From contig JAHBMJ010000321.1 in NCBI GenBank assembly GCA_018398765.1, positions 1,364-46,773 on the forward strand: a stretch of 45,410 nt of DNA, read 5' to 3'. The notes beneath the pieces were generated by a model, which did not search any database, was not told the origin of the DNA, and worked only from the letters and a program-made list of their open reading frames with translations. Below are positions 11,036-20,801 of this stretch, one piece after another (positions within the stretch are counted from its first letter, which is position 1; every line of letters begins with the position of its first letter). Origin of the DNA: Chromera velia. Its lineage: Eukaryota; Sar; Chromeraceae. The position numbers were made by a program, and so were the translations under genes.

Positions 11036-11494
11036 ATGAAGCTCAGCAAGCCAAAGGGAGACCCCCTGGTGCTGGGCTGTCTGGCGGCACTAGGCGCTGC
11101 TGGATACTTTCTGTACGACAGATTTTGCAAGAGTGGCAAGAAGGAGAAGACTGAAGAGAGCCGTGAGAACGGGAAAGAGACAGTATTTGTGTTGATGTGC
11201 CAGAGGCTTTTTACGGGTTGCCGGATCGAGGGTTTCCAAGGGCAGATTCGGATCTTCAAGGAGAGGCAGAGAGCTTTGGATGCGGCATTTGAGCTTGCCA
11301 CATCATGTGCGAACAGTAACGCTCTCCCGGTCCGAAACGAGACAGGGGAGTATGTTGGTGAGGCATCAGGCGGTTACGAAGAGTGGCCAGACTTTCGGAT
11401 TTCTGTCTCTGAGGCTGTCCTCGACTTGTCTGCCGAATCTGGTGAGATTGCGACTTTCGAGTATCATGACGGTGGATTTGGACCGGTGTTTTGA
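11036..11494 (+). CDS. Single-exon 152-residue protein with an N-terminal membrane anchor, function unknown
   Basis: An intronless frame begins MKLSKPKGDP and ends in EYHDGGFGPVF. Residues 11-27 (LVLGCLAALGAAGYFLY) form one hydrophobic segment followed by a Lys/Glu-rich stretch (about 33-46), as in a signal-anchor protein. The remaining 100 residues are soluble-looking, with SANSNALPV-like and GGYEEWPDFRISVSEAVLD segments and no cysteine-rich or catalytic pattern that I recognise. The sequence is coherent to the stop and is not a shadow of a gene on the other strand. It lies head to head with the LRR gene. An organellar or ER membrane location is inferred from the anchor alone. Confidence 0.65.
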   Translation: MKLSKPKGDPLVLGCLAALGAAGYFLYDRFCKSGKKEKTEESRENGKETVFVLMCQRLFTGCRIEGFQGQIRIFKERQRALDAAFELATSCANSNALPVRNETGEYVGEASGGYEEWPDFRISVSEAVLDLSAESGEIATFEYHDGGFGPVF

Positions 11495-11789
11495 GGAAAC
11501 CAAAATAGGGAATTTGAATTGAGGTGCAAATTTAAAGACATGCACGTCCGGTGAATTGAACGTTGGAGTTTCGACGGACCCACATGTCTGTTCTTATCGG
11601 TTCTTATTGTTCGGGTATGCACCCATTTCCCTGATTCGCTTCCTCACTTCTTCATCCACTTACCCACTCACTCACCGACGCATTCGTTGACTCACTCGCG
11701 TCCTGAATCGCTTCCTGCCCACCAGGCTTTGTCTCTGACTGACAGTCACGGCATGAATACAGGATTTTCGGTGAATGAGTGAATCTATG

Positions 11790-11990
11790 AATCAGTGAAT
11801 ATATGAGTGAATGAATGAATGAATGAATGGATGGATGGATATATGCATGCATGCATGAATGAATGAATGCATGGATGAATGGATGAATAAATGAATATAT
11901 GAATGAATCATGAATGAATGAATGAATGAATGAATGGGTGGATGAATGGATGGACGAATGAATGAATGGCATTGAATGAATCTGCGAATG
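11790..11990. repeat. (GAAT)n / (TGGA)n minisatellite-like tract
   Basis: About 200 bp of GAAT units interspersed with GGAT, GCAT and ATAT variants, giving His/Ser/Ile-rich artefact frames on the minus strand. Confidence 0.95.
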
Positions 11991-12239
11991 AATGAGTGAG
12001 TAGTCAGTGAAATAATGAGTGGAAGAAAGACTGCATGAATGAGGGGGAGAACGAAGGAAGGAAGTCAGTGAACAAACAAACAGGCAACTTAGAAAGGATA
12101 TGAAGGAAGCAACGACTGGCTGACTCACTAACCATCTGAGTGATTCACTTCCTGAACAAATAAATGAATGAATGAATGAAACAGTGAGTGACACAGGATA
12201 CACAGGATGACACAGAGTCATTGGGAAAGAATTGGCAAG

Positions 12240-13085
12240 TGTGTGCTATTGCTACGAAGATATAAAGAAAGTTCGTTAGAGAGACTATAGTAGAGTATAG
12301 TGGAGTGAGTATAGCTTTAGAGCTTCAATTCGAAGTGGAAGTGACTCAACTTGAATGAACGTACTTGCAGAATTGTTCCTCTTGGTCTTTGTTGACTTGA
12401 TTTGAAAAAACAAAAATAAAACACTACTCATACAGTTGATGCAGACACCAAAAGACTTCTCTATTCAGTGAATTAAAAGTTTTCAATAACCTAGTCAATG
12501 ACTTTCTCAAACGGTTGCTTGATGGAATTAAAAACTGAATGCTTGCACATTCAACTGTCAGTTTTCTTTAAAAAACTTGTTGAGGTTTTAGAAACTCAAA
12601 GCCAGTTTCAAATTGTTTAGGCCTGTTTTACCTTTTCTAAATTATATGAGTTTATTCTGCTCAGACTCTCGCTCATATCCTATCCTAACGGAGGTATTGT
12701 TGAATATGTTTGAAAATAGTTTTTTTTTTTTCACTTTTATTTAAATGGCTAGTTAAATGGGGAAGTGTCTAGGAAAGTGTACATAACTTAAATCATAAAT
12801 TAGATCACAAAAAGTTTTAATTAAGAGTTTTCTAAGCCTTTTCTTAATTTTTTTTTTTTAATCATAGCTTACACGCTAAAAACTAGTTTTGGACCATTAA
12901 TTGAATGAATGAATGAAGTTGGCTTTGCTAGAGTGGAGCCGTGCTCCCAGCAGCCCATGGTCATTATTATTTTTTTTTTTTGAAGACTCCCCCTAGCTGA
13001 AGACATACATGTTTTCAAATTTCTGTAAATCATGCCTGGGAAAGAAAGGAATTTTTAAGGAACCCCTCGAAAGTTGAATCGAAAC
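12240..13085. other. AT-rich island
   Basis: Composition is clearly more AT-rich than in the neighbouring DNA, with several poly-T runs of 9 to 12 bases (12720, 12848, 12970). No ORF or recognisable element is seen. Confidence 0.6.
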
Positions 13086-13087
13086 TT

Positions 13088-13620
13088 TTGAATCGAAAAA
13101 TAAGAAGAAAGGAAGAAATTAAAGAAGGGAAAGGAGGGAGAGAAAAAGAGAGTAAAAAGAGAAAGGGACGGAACTTGTTACGGAAGAAAACAAGCAAGGA
13201 AGAACGAAGAAGAAAAAAGGGGAGAAAAGGATCGAATGTCAGGAAGAGACCAGAAAAAAAGAGAAAATCAGAGAAAGGAAGAGGGAAGAAAAGGAGCGGG
13301 AGGGAGAGGAAGAAAGAAAAAGAGAAAGGAAGAACGAGAAAAAGAAAATAAACACAGAGCGAAAGATGCACAGACCCACAAAGAGATCGAGGGAGAGGGA
13401 GAGAAAGATAAAAAGAAGAGGGATGATGAAAGAAGGGGAAAGTAGACGATGCAAAGAAATGAGGGAAAGCAGCTGCGGAAGGTGGGGGGTTGATCGCCAA
13501 GGGAGGTGAGAGGAGACGGCAGAGGACTGTTAAGGAGACGAGAAAGATCGGGGGATCGAGAGAGAGCTTGAGGTGGTATTGAAGGAGAGGGGATCAATGG
13601 AAAGCAGTTGGAGGGAGGGA
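13088..13620. repeat. Purine-rich (polypurine) tract
   Basis: The plus strand is dominated by A and G (GAAAGG, GAAGAA, GGGAGA) with few pyrimidines for about 500 bp. It has no protein-coding character. Confidence 0.85.
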
Positions 13621-13759
13621 GGGAGGGGGCTCATTCATTCAAGGAAGGGTGTGAGGGAGGTGAAGTGAGGAACGTGCAAGGAGATACCGAAGAGATGAGA
13701 TGATTAGGCAGAGGGTGAAGAAGCACAAAGGTGTGTGCATGTGGTGAACTTTTTCATTC

Positions 13760-13762
<3 letters not shown>

Positions 13763-13797
<35 letters not shown>

Positions 13798-13905
13798 CAC
13801 CTACACAAACACACGAACACACACACGCGCGCACGCGCGCGCGAACGCACACACGCACATGCACACACACGCACGCACATGCACACACACAGACACTCAC
13901 ACTCA

Positions 13906-13946
<41 letters not shown>

Positions 13947-14295
13947 GGAAAGAGAGAAAGAGAGGAAGACAGGGAGACAGCGAGAGCAAAGAAGGAAGGA
14001 AGAAAGGAAGAAGGGAAGGAAAGAAAGAAAAACGGAAAGAAAGAAGAGAGAAGGAAAGACAGACTACATCGTCAGACAGACAGACTATATGGTTTCTTTC
14101 CCTCCTTTTCTTCACGAACAAAACAGATAAAAAGAAAGACAGCAACAAAGACAAAAGAACATCACGAAAACTCAGGCAAAGACAGACAGACAGACAGACA
14201 GACAGACAATATCGTCCTTTCTTTTCTTTTCTCTTCCTTTCGTTCCGACCGACAGATGAAAGGAAAAAAAGAAAAGAAAGGAAGGAAGAGAGCAC

Positions 14296-14333
<38 letters not shown>

Positions 14334-14444
14334 AAGGAAGGAAAGAAGGAAGGAAGGAAGGAAAGAAGGAAGGAAAGAAAGAAAGAAAGAAAGAAGGAAG
14401 GAAGGAAAGAAAGAAAGAAAGAAAGAAAAGAAAGAAAGAAAGAA

Positions 14445-14492
<48 letters not shown>

Positions 14493-14531
14493 AGAAAAGA
14501 AAAGAAAAGAAAAGAAAAGAAAAAAAGAAAG
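13763..14531. repeat. Compound microsatellite: (CA)n, (GA)n, (CAGA)n, (GAAG)n, (GAAA)n
   Basis: CA repeats run to about 13922, GA to 13948, then mixed GGAA/GAAA, then a copy of the dispersed CAGA-CTATATG element (about 14058-14225), GA at 14300-14328, and GGAA/GAAA to 14531. Purines on the plus strand dominate the second half. Confidence 0.95.
14058..14225 (+). repeat. Dispersed CAGA-CTATATG element, copy 1
   Basis: CAGACAGACTATATGG is followed by a pyrimidine-rich block ending CTTTTCTTCA, then a purine-rich block with AGCAACAAAGACAAA and GAACATCACGA, AACTCAGG, a second (ACAG)n run, and AATATCGTCCTTTC. Copy 2 at 22740-22892 matches almost base for base through AACTCAG. Confidence 0.85.
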
Positions 14532-14991
14532 AACCAACCTCGCAGCATCCTTAAATTTTTTATTTTCGTTAAGTTATCCTCTTGTGTCTCTGTGTATGCA
14601 TATTGCTCTCGCAGATTTCATATTGATTGCACACCTTCAGGCTGGATACTGCCCATTTGCGTAATGCAAAGCCTGCTCTCTCTCTCCCTCTCGCTGTGTG
14701 ACTGCAGAGCCCACAAAGGCAGGCTCCCCCCCTGTCTTCCTTCCTCTTTCTACATCAGTCACCAGCACGCTCCTCTCTGCCTCCTGCTGTCTGTCTCCTG
14801 TCTCACGCAATGTGAAACCACAGCCTCTACGGAGTCCGCTCGCCAAATGGAACGCTCCTCCGTGGCCCTTTGACTTGACTGAATGGCGGAAGCTCCTCCA
14901 CAAACTCCGCGTCTACTCTTAGGAGGACCGAGGTCACTGACGCACGCAAACTTCACCGTCAAAGCATCATCCAAAAACATCACACGGATAC

Positions 14992-15483
14992 TTAGAAGCG
15001 GGCACCACCGGGCTGATTCTTGTTCCCGGCAAAGAAAAAGTAAAACTGCAAAGGAGACGCAGAGGGACACAGAAGAAGACTTGAGATGCCCCATGCACCT
15101 TCACAGAAATGCAGCGAGGAGCATGGCTTGAGACCTCACGAGCAGCGGCAAGAAGAAGGAAAGGCTTGACTGACTGCAAGGACGGGTCCAAGCCCTCCGA
15201 CGATGAGGAAGGACACGGTGTTGATGAAGTGCTGGGGAAGTTCGAAGGCGGTGTTGAGGGTGGACATCTGATCGAAAGTCTCAGAAGCCATGGCGTCAGA
15301 AGCCATCAAGAGAGGGGCGGCTGCGAGAAGAGCGGCAGGGGAAACCTCAGGAAGGTCGAGCTCGAGCTCTCTCTGGGGCCTCTCCACACGCCTGCTGGGG
15401 GTGTTGGTGCTGCTCAGCAGGGGACCACGAAAGCCCAAAACCTGTGCGAGGCAGAGGGAGACGAAAAACAGAACGGCCTTCAT
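14992..15483 (-). CDS. Small plastid (thylakoid-type) single-pass membrane protein with tripartite leader
   Basis: Exon 1 is 15483-15175 (103 codons) and ends at a GTCAGT donor in phase 0. Exon 2 is 15045-14992, after the acceptor CTCCTTTGCAG, and encodes 17 residues plus TAA. The total is 120 aa. Residues 1-17 are a signal peptide (MKAVLFFVSLCLAQVLG) followed by FRGP, an aromatic +1 residue as in complex-plastid leaders. A Ser/Arg-rich transit stretch follows, then a second hydrophobic segment ending ASDAMA/S, like a lumenal processing site. The mature part, about 55 residues, has one membrane span (residues 87-107) and a short polar tail, NKNQPGGARF. That topology, with a lumenal N-terminus, fits small photosystem or cytochrome-complex subunits, but no specific subunit is recognised. 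It lies head to head with the LHC gene. Location is inferred from the leader. Confidence 0.72.
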
Positions 15484-16106
15484 TGTTTCTTTCTTTTTTT
15501 GAGTTTTTCAACTGCTCTGCTCACAGAGATGGGCGTACAGTTCTTTGACCGTTCAAACACCTTCGCTAAACTCGTGTGACATCCATGGGTGCCATCCCAG
15601 ATACAGAGAGAAACCTCTTCTTCGGAAATCTTCCTGCGAGACGGAAAGTTGGAGGGTCAAGAATGCATGGAATCGGTCGACGAAATTCGGAAAGTGCCCC
15701 CCAAGCCTCCTTAGGCCCCGCGCGACGCAGGTGTGAAGCCTTCAAGTTCGCTTTTCAGACCACTCGCTATCAGGACCCCGCTCTTAAATTGCCTTTTGAG
15801 TCGCATGCAATTTTTAAATTTTGACCCCGAAAAAACACGGTGCCCCGCAAAACCCCTTCTGAGGGGCACGGAATTATTTTTTTCGAAGGATTTTTACACG
15901 AGCAGAGTTTTCTGACCGCTCGCACGGACTAAAACAGGTCAGGCCGTCTCTTTTTCTTGCACGATGTACGCTTGTTTGCAGTGTGTCAGTTTGTGCCTCC
16001 TTGGACTTTCAAAGCATAGGTATTGTTACGAAAGGAAGTCGGTATTTCTGACGTAATCGTCCCTCCCTCCTCCTCGCTTCGCAACCGACTGACTTTCGTC
16101 TCCAAG
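15484..16106. promoter_or_regulatory. Shared divergent promoter region of two photosynthesis genes
   Basis: 623 bp separate the start codons of the small thylakoid protein (minus) and the LHC protein (plus). A TGACGTAA motif, a bZIP-type (CRE-like) core, sits at 16049-16056, about 50 bp before the LHC ATG. A TTTTTAAATTTTGA AT-rich segment lies at about 15810. No TATA box can be assigned safely. Co-regulation of the pair is inference. Confidence 0.5.
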
Positions 16107-17525
16107 ATGAAGTTCGCCGTCTGCGCCGTCGTCGCCTCTCTGGTCCCTGGTACGTCCAGCTCCTCCTGTCTCTGTGGAAACTTTCTTGCACGGTGTGATC
16201 ACCTGCGTGGAAAGGTCCTCACGTTACATGAATGTGTTTGATCGCTAAGTCTGCTTCATATTGACTGAAGTGATGCGTTCTCCTGCCTCCCTTCATGCAG
16301 CCTCGGCCTTCGTGACTCCCTCCTCTCTTCTCTCAAGACCACGAACCGCCGAGAAGAGGTTAGCTGCTGGACATCCAGCGCTCCCTGTGCGCCCTTCTTT
16401 TTTGCTTTGTCGCCAAACTGCTGCTCTTCCCTTTTTTCTGGCTGCTTCACTGTGCCCCCTGGCCTGATTTACCCGTGCTCCCGTCTTGAAAGCCCTCCTT
16501 TCATGCGCCCTCGATAACCATTTAATGGCTTACAATCTCTAGTGCCCTGTCAGAATACGACCCCCAATACCCATTATGCCTTCCTTTTTCGCAACGTGTT
16601 GTGCCCTTCACAGGACGACCAGATAGCATCGCCCTTTTTCGACATGCCCGTCTCTTCTGTGCTCTCCTTTTCCCGTCTCGTCTTCCACCTTCCCGAAAGA
16701 TCCTCTTTTGATTATGCGGGGGTAGACTCTGCATATCTGACTTCACCGTCTTGCTTTGATGGTGCTTGTCTTCCCTTTTTCTTTCTTCGTTCACCTGACC
16801 TCTGTTTGGCTGTAGTCAAAGAAAACGTAGGTTCGCTTCTCTTGCCCCCCGGCTCCTCTTCAGTTTCTTCTCGGCCATTGTGTCCAAAACGGCTGGCTTC
16901 ATGCGTATGTGTTGTGTTGATTTTTGCAATTCTTCTTTTAAAATTTCCAACACTGTTCTCTGCTGATCTTTTCTGTTTTCTTTCTTTTCATCGCAGCTCT
17001 TCTGTCTTGAAGGCAGACCTCGACCCCTCCTTCGCTGGCGGCCTGAGCGGTAACACGGTTGAAATCCCGAACTTTGACCCTGCCAACTATTTGGAGAAGG
17101 CTGACGGGGAAACCCTTAAGTGGTACAGAGCAGCTGAGCAGAAGCACGGACGCATTTGCATGCTTGCTTGCCTCGGAGCCATCGCCCAGGGGTTTGTCAA
17201 TCTTCCCGACAGTCCCTTCCAGAACCACTCTTGTTTCGGTGGTCTTGCACAAGTGTGGGCTGAGCGTCCGTTGGCGATCATTCAGATTCTGTTGGCGATT
17301 TCCGCAGTTGAGGTTTTGGGAGCGAACGTGCAGGAGCAGACTGCAGAGGGAGGGGATTTGAAGTGGGACCCTTTGGGTCTTCAGGGCACATTTAGTGATG
17401 AGGAGTTCGCAGCCATGCAGACCAGAGAGCTGAAGAATGGCCGCCTGGCCATGATCTCCTTTCTCGGAATTGCTGCTCAGGAGGCAGTCACAGGAAAGGG
17501 GGTGTTCGAGAGCTTCACCTCATAA
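16107..17525 (+). CDS. Light-harvesting chlorophyll-binding protein (LHC/FCP family)
   Basis: Three exons, 16107-16149, 16301-16358 and 16997-17525, join in phase to give 209 residues. Residues 1-17 are a signal peptide ending VPASA, followed by F18-V-T-P, the ASA-F motif of complex-plastid bipartite leaders. The mature protein has the LHC pattern. Helix 1 is near 72-97 with E72, R78 and H84-G-R86 (EQKHGRICMLACLG), a middle hydrophobic segment lies around 125-140 (WAERPLAIIQILLAI), and helix 3 starts at E178-LKNGR183 (RLAMISFLGIAAQE). The Glu/Arg and His/Asn residues are the expected chlorophyll ligands. It binds chlorophyll and carotenoid in the thylakoid membrane and feeds a photosystem. 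The subfamily (FCP-like, LHCR-like or chromerid-specific) cannot be fixed without a tree. A long plus frame from 16542 is intron read-through. Confidence 0.95.
16150..16996 (+). other. LHC introns 1 and 2
   Basis: Intron 1 (16150-16300) starts GTACGT and ends CTTCATGCAG, in phase 1. Intron 2 (16359-16996, 638 bp) starts GTTAGC and ends TTTTCATCGCAG, in phase 2. Intron 2 is pyrimidine-rich and holds nothing else recognisable. Confidence 0.9.
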
Positions 17526-17819
17526 GCAGTCGAAGAAGCGACAGCTAGAAGAGAGGGGGGAAGGGTGAGGGGGGGATCAGCCGACGATGTTTGCGGTATC
17601 TTCTTCTCTTCAGTCTTTCTCCTTCCTTTTCGAAAGAGGGAGGGGGGGAGGGAAGGGTGGAGGGAGATTTATTTTCTTCTCTGCTCTTTCCTTCTTTTCG
17701 AAAACGTGGTCCTGGGGCTTTTTGAAAGAAAAAAAGGGGGTGGGACTCAATTGACGCTGAGGAGTCACGTGAGTCTGGCAGGCGTGAATGAAAGTCTGTC
17801 TGTCTTTGATGCGTGTGCA

Positions 17820-18045
17820 AATGAATGAATGGTACTTTGAATGAATGGATGGATGAACGTGTGTTCTCTGATTGCCTGAGCAGGTCAGTGGATGAATGTT
17901 TGCATGCATACCTGTGAGAACACAACCAAAAGAGCTTTCCCTCTGTTGTCTATCCTGTTGTCAGGGGGGGGGAATGGGACGAATGAATGAATCGATGAAT
18001 GAATTAATAAGTGAATGAAGCAAGTAATGAATGAGGGACGAAATG
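17820..18045. repeat. Imperfect (TGAA)n repeats
   Basis: Scattered blocks of TGAATGAATGG and GAATGAATGAATCGATG within a mixed background, the same tetranucleotide family as at 5784 and 11790. Confidence 0.85.
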
Positions 18046-18989
18046 GGGGGTTGCAAGGAATAAACAATCTTATTCTTGGACTTTTCTTTGCCTTTTTCTT
18101 CCTTCTGTGAGGGGACCCAGTCTGTTGATGTGAGGTCTCCGCCGAGCTTTTGTGCTGGTATGTTCTGCAGCGCTGCTGTGTCTGACTGGTGGTTTAGAAC
18201 GATGGTGGGATGAGCCATGACTTCAGCAGTCTCTCAGGTGTCGGATGAGATGAGGATCTCTCTGGCTGTCTGCACGGGGAGGTGTGTAGACAGGCGCAGA
18301 GAAAACAAAGAGAAAGGGGAAGAGGATGCTAAAAATGACGGACGCAAAAAAAAAAGGAACAACGGACAGGATGAGAAGAAGAGTACCACTGTTTGGAAAG
18401 ACCACAAAGAACGTGTCGACGTCGAGTGATGGAACCAATACACCGACATCTGAAAACGGAGGGAGGAGGGTTGATTGATGCGATGAGATGGGTCCTTTTG
18501 TCCCCCCTGTGCGCACACGAACAGACACACACTCACACACAGTGAGAGAGAGAAGAAGAGAAGACGGAAAGGCCTTTTTCCTGTTCTTTGACGTACTGGA
18601 TTTGGGCATTTCAACACTTCATGCTAACTTCCTTCTTTTCCTTTCCTTCTTGTCTTTGGGAAGTGGGGTGCACCCCTTTGGCGTGTACTCGAAGCGAAAC
18701 GGCTGTGTGATCCTTTAGTGAGAGCGTGTGCGTGCGTGCAGGCGTCCATCAGTCCTCTCTCCGCGACATCCCAGTCAACTAATTCAAGAACTCGACTGAG
18801 TGGTCGAGGCACTCATCCTGCATGCATAAAACGAATCGACCTGAACTTTTCGCCTCGCTCCATTCAACTCCCTGTCGAGCAGTCGCAGATAAAAGAAAAA
18901 GTGCTTGGATCGGCAGAAAAAAAATCCATTTCAGAAAGGGGAGGGGGATTAAGCATCCTCAATGAAAGCATTGAAAGGCTCAGATAACC

Positions 18990-20435
18990 CACAGAAAAGA
19001 CAAATAGACAAGCAAGCGCGCGTGCATGCTGCACAGAAGTTTTGGGCCGGTTTAAACTAGGGTTTAAATTCTGATAAACCTGTTGACAGGATATTGTGAT
19101 ACTGTAAACTATCGTTGTATAAACGTGTTTTAGTACATACGTATGCCTAGAGGTATACATAGATCTAGGCCTATATTTTATGTGGTTGTGTTCGAAGTTT
19201 TTTAAGTTAAGATTTAAAAAATAATAGTTTTCTAGCTGGTTTTTTAGGTAGCATTCCCCTGCATAGGTATTTCTACTTCTAAGATCGAAATTGGGGTTTA
19301 TTTATTTAAAAAAAAAGAAAAACATGTAGTTTAAACCAATCTAGCCAATTCTTATGCCAGTTCTTGAGTTTCCCAATTCATTATGGTGATGATGATTTAA
19401 TTGGTGCCTTATAGGGACCTAGATAGGTACAACATTGTACTTAGCATCCTACCAAAAGTCGCCCCTGCGATCCGAACTATAAAGATGCTAGCAAAATGGC
19501 TTTGAAAGTTAAACTTCGCTAGAAACTTCGAGTCAAGCCCTAGGTCAAGCCTTAACTTGGAGGTTTAATTAGCGTATGCAACTCATAACTTTGAAATAAC
19601 TACTATTATTCACTATATAGATAAATGCTGATGATGGAACGACTTAACCCGGTAGCCATCGTGACATATAATGGCAATAGGCAATCTACTAGCTGGGTGC
19701 ATTAAAATGGAAGTTAAACAAAAAAGTGCTGTCAACCATGCACCGGCAACTTGAACTGACTTGAAAATTAGCTTGAAAAGTTCAACTTCTAGACTAATTT
19801 ACTGAACTTAACCGAATTGAATCTTAATTGTTAATGCTACTATAGAGAAATAAAACTCCTGTTACGTTGCTGCCCTAGTTGCTGCCAAACGCTTAACGCC
19901 TAAAAATAGGCCAATGATGATTCCAATGATAATAATAACGAGGGGTGCATTCAAAAGTTTACAAAAGTTACTAGGGGTGATCGCAATAGTTTTAAATTTT
20001 TAAATAAAGCGATAACACCTCCACTTTAACTATAAACTTTAAAATTTTCCCTTTAAACAATTTAAAAGTACCGTGCAAAGAACGCTAGAAAAATGATGTT
20101 TTCTTTCAGTTCTAGTTCCAACTTTTCTTCTTTAAGTGTTCTAAAGTTTTAAATTATTTATATTTAAAGTGAAATCATCGTCACTTTAATGTAAATAAAT
20201 ATATTGGGACCACCCTTAGAAAAGTTAATGGTAAGGTGAGACCATGCACAATTTTTTCACTGAGTTGGTTTTATTCTGTTAATCATACCGGATTATAATC
20301 ATATAGATAAACATACAGTGATACAGAGGCTTTCAATTAGAGCCCAAATTACGGCTACCAATGTTACTTACCGGGTCACTTCATGCTTAATCAGGTCACC
20401 ATCAACCACACACAACGACACACTCGATTGCAGTA
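18990..20435. other. AT-rich island downstream of ALG8
   Basis: 1.4 kb of low-GC DNA rich in TTTAAA, CCTAG and GTTAAC words, with no ORF above about 60 codons after 19160. It resembles the islands at 4060, 12240 and 37960 in texture. Origin from old mobile elements is possible, but no terminal repeats or coding remnants were recognised. Confidence 0.55.
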
Positions 20436-20664
20436 TTACACAGTCCCCTCTGAAGCTTTTGCGATGTTCTCAATAACTCTGAAAAGCGTGAGAAAGCTAA
20501 TCAGAATCCACACAGCGCAGTAGACGGACACAAGAAGCAGCGGAAGAAACTCCATCCGGTCTCTGTAAGGGAGGGAAGGAACACAAGAAAAACAGAGAAG
20601 AAAAGGGAACAATTGGCGGGAAAAAAGTCAATGGTGGGCACCCGATAGACACTCAGACACTCAG

Positions 20665-20747
<83 letters not shown>

Positions 20748-20756
20748 TGAAGAAAA

Positions 20757-20801
<45 letters not shown>

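Larger units (their letters stand above)
11495..14991. other. Gene-free stretch: tetranucleotide repeats, AT-rich island, purine-rich tracts
   Basis: No supportable gene. In order: 11640-12200 with (GAAT)n-type repeats; 12240-13085, an AT-rich island with T and A runs; 13088-13700, purine-rich GA/GGAA sequence; 13763-14560, a compound microsatellite block; and 14560-14991, the 3' flank of the small thylakoid gene. Long open frames here (for example 13731-14873 on plus) are repeat translations. Confidence 0.75.
17526..20435. other. Gene-poor intergenic region between convergent LHC and ALG8 genes
   Basis: Nearly 2.9 kb with no strong gene. 17540-18060 has purine-rich stretches and TGAA-type repeats. 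17961-18218 on minus is an open frame of 85 codons (starting MAHPTIVLNHQSDTAALQ) with a protein-like N-terminal half that then runs into repeat translation, so it is not called as a gene. 18990-20440 is AT-rich. The genes on both sides end here, so it is a terminator region, but no defined poly(A) signal is assignable. Confidence 0.65.

Noticed and set aside
11652-12221. A 189-codon His/Ser-rich minus frame
   Set aside because: Translation of the GAAT tetranucleotide tract.
13763-14531. Repeat arrays considered as CRISPR or satellite arrays
   Set aside because: There are no unique spacers between conserved repeats, the units are 2-4 bp, and the DNA is eukaryotic nuclear.
13731-14873. A 380-codon plus-strand open frame
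   Set aside because: Almost entirely translation of CA, GA, GAAG and GAAA repeats (TH, RE, KE runs).
14992-15483. Assigning the small thylakoid protein to PsaI, PsbW, PsbX or PetM
   Set aside because: Its length and topology fit loosely, but no diagnostic residues of any of these subunits could be matched by eye.
16542-16996. N-terminal extension of the LHC frame
   Set aside because: It is intron 2 read-through; the spliced N-terminus from 16107 and 16301 gives a proper ASA-F leader.
17961-18218. An 85-codon minus frame starting MAHPTIVLNHQ
   Set aside because: The first part looks protein-like, but the frame continues into TGAA repeats, with no splice context or homology recognised.
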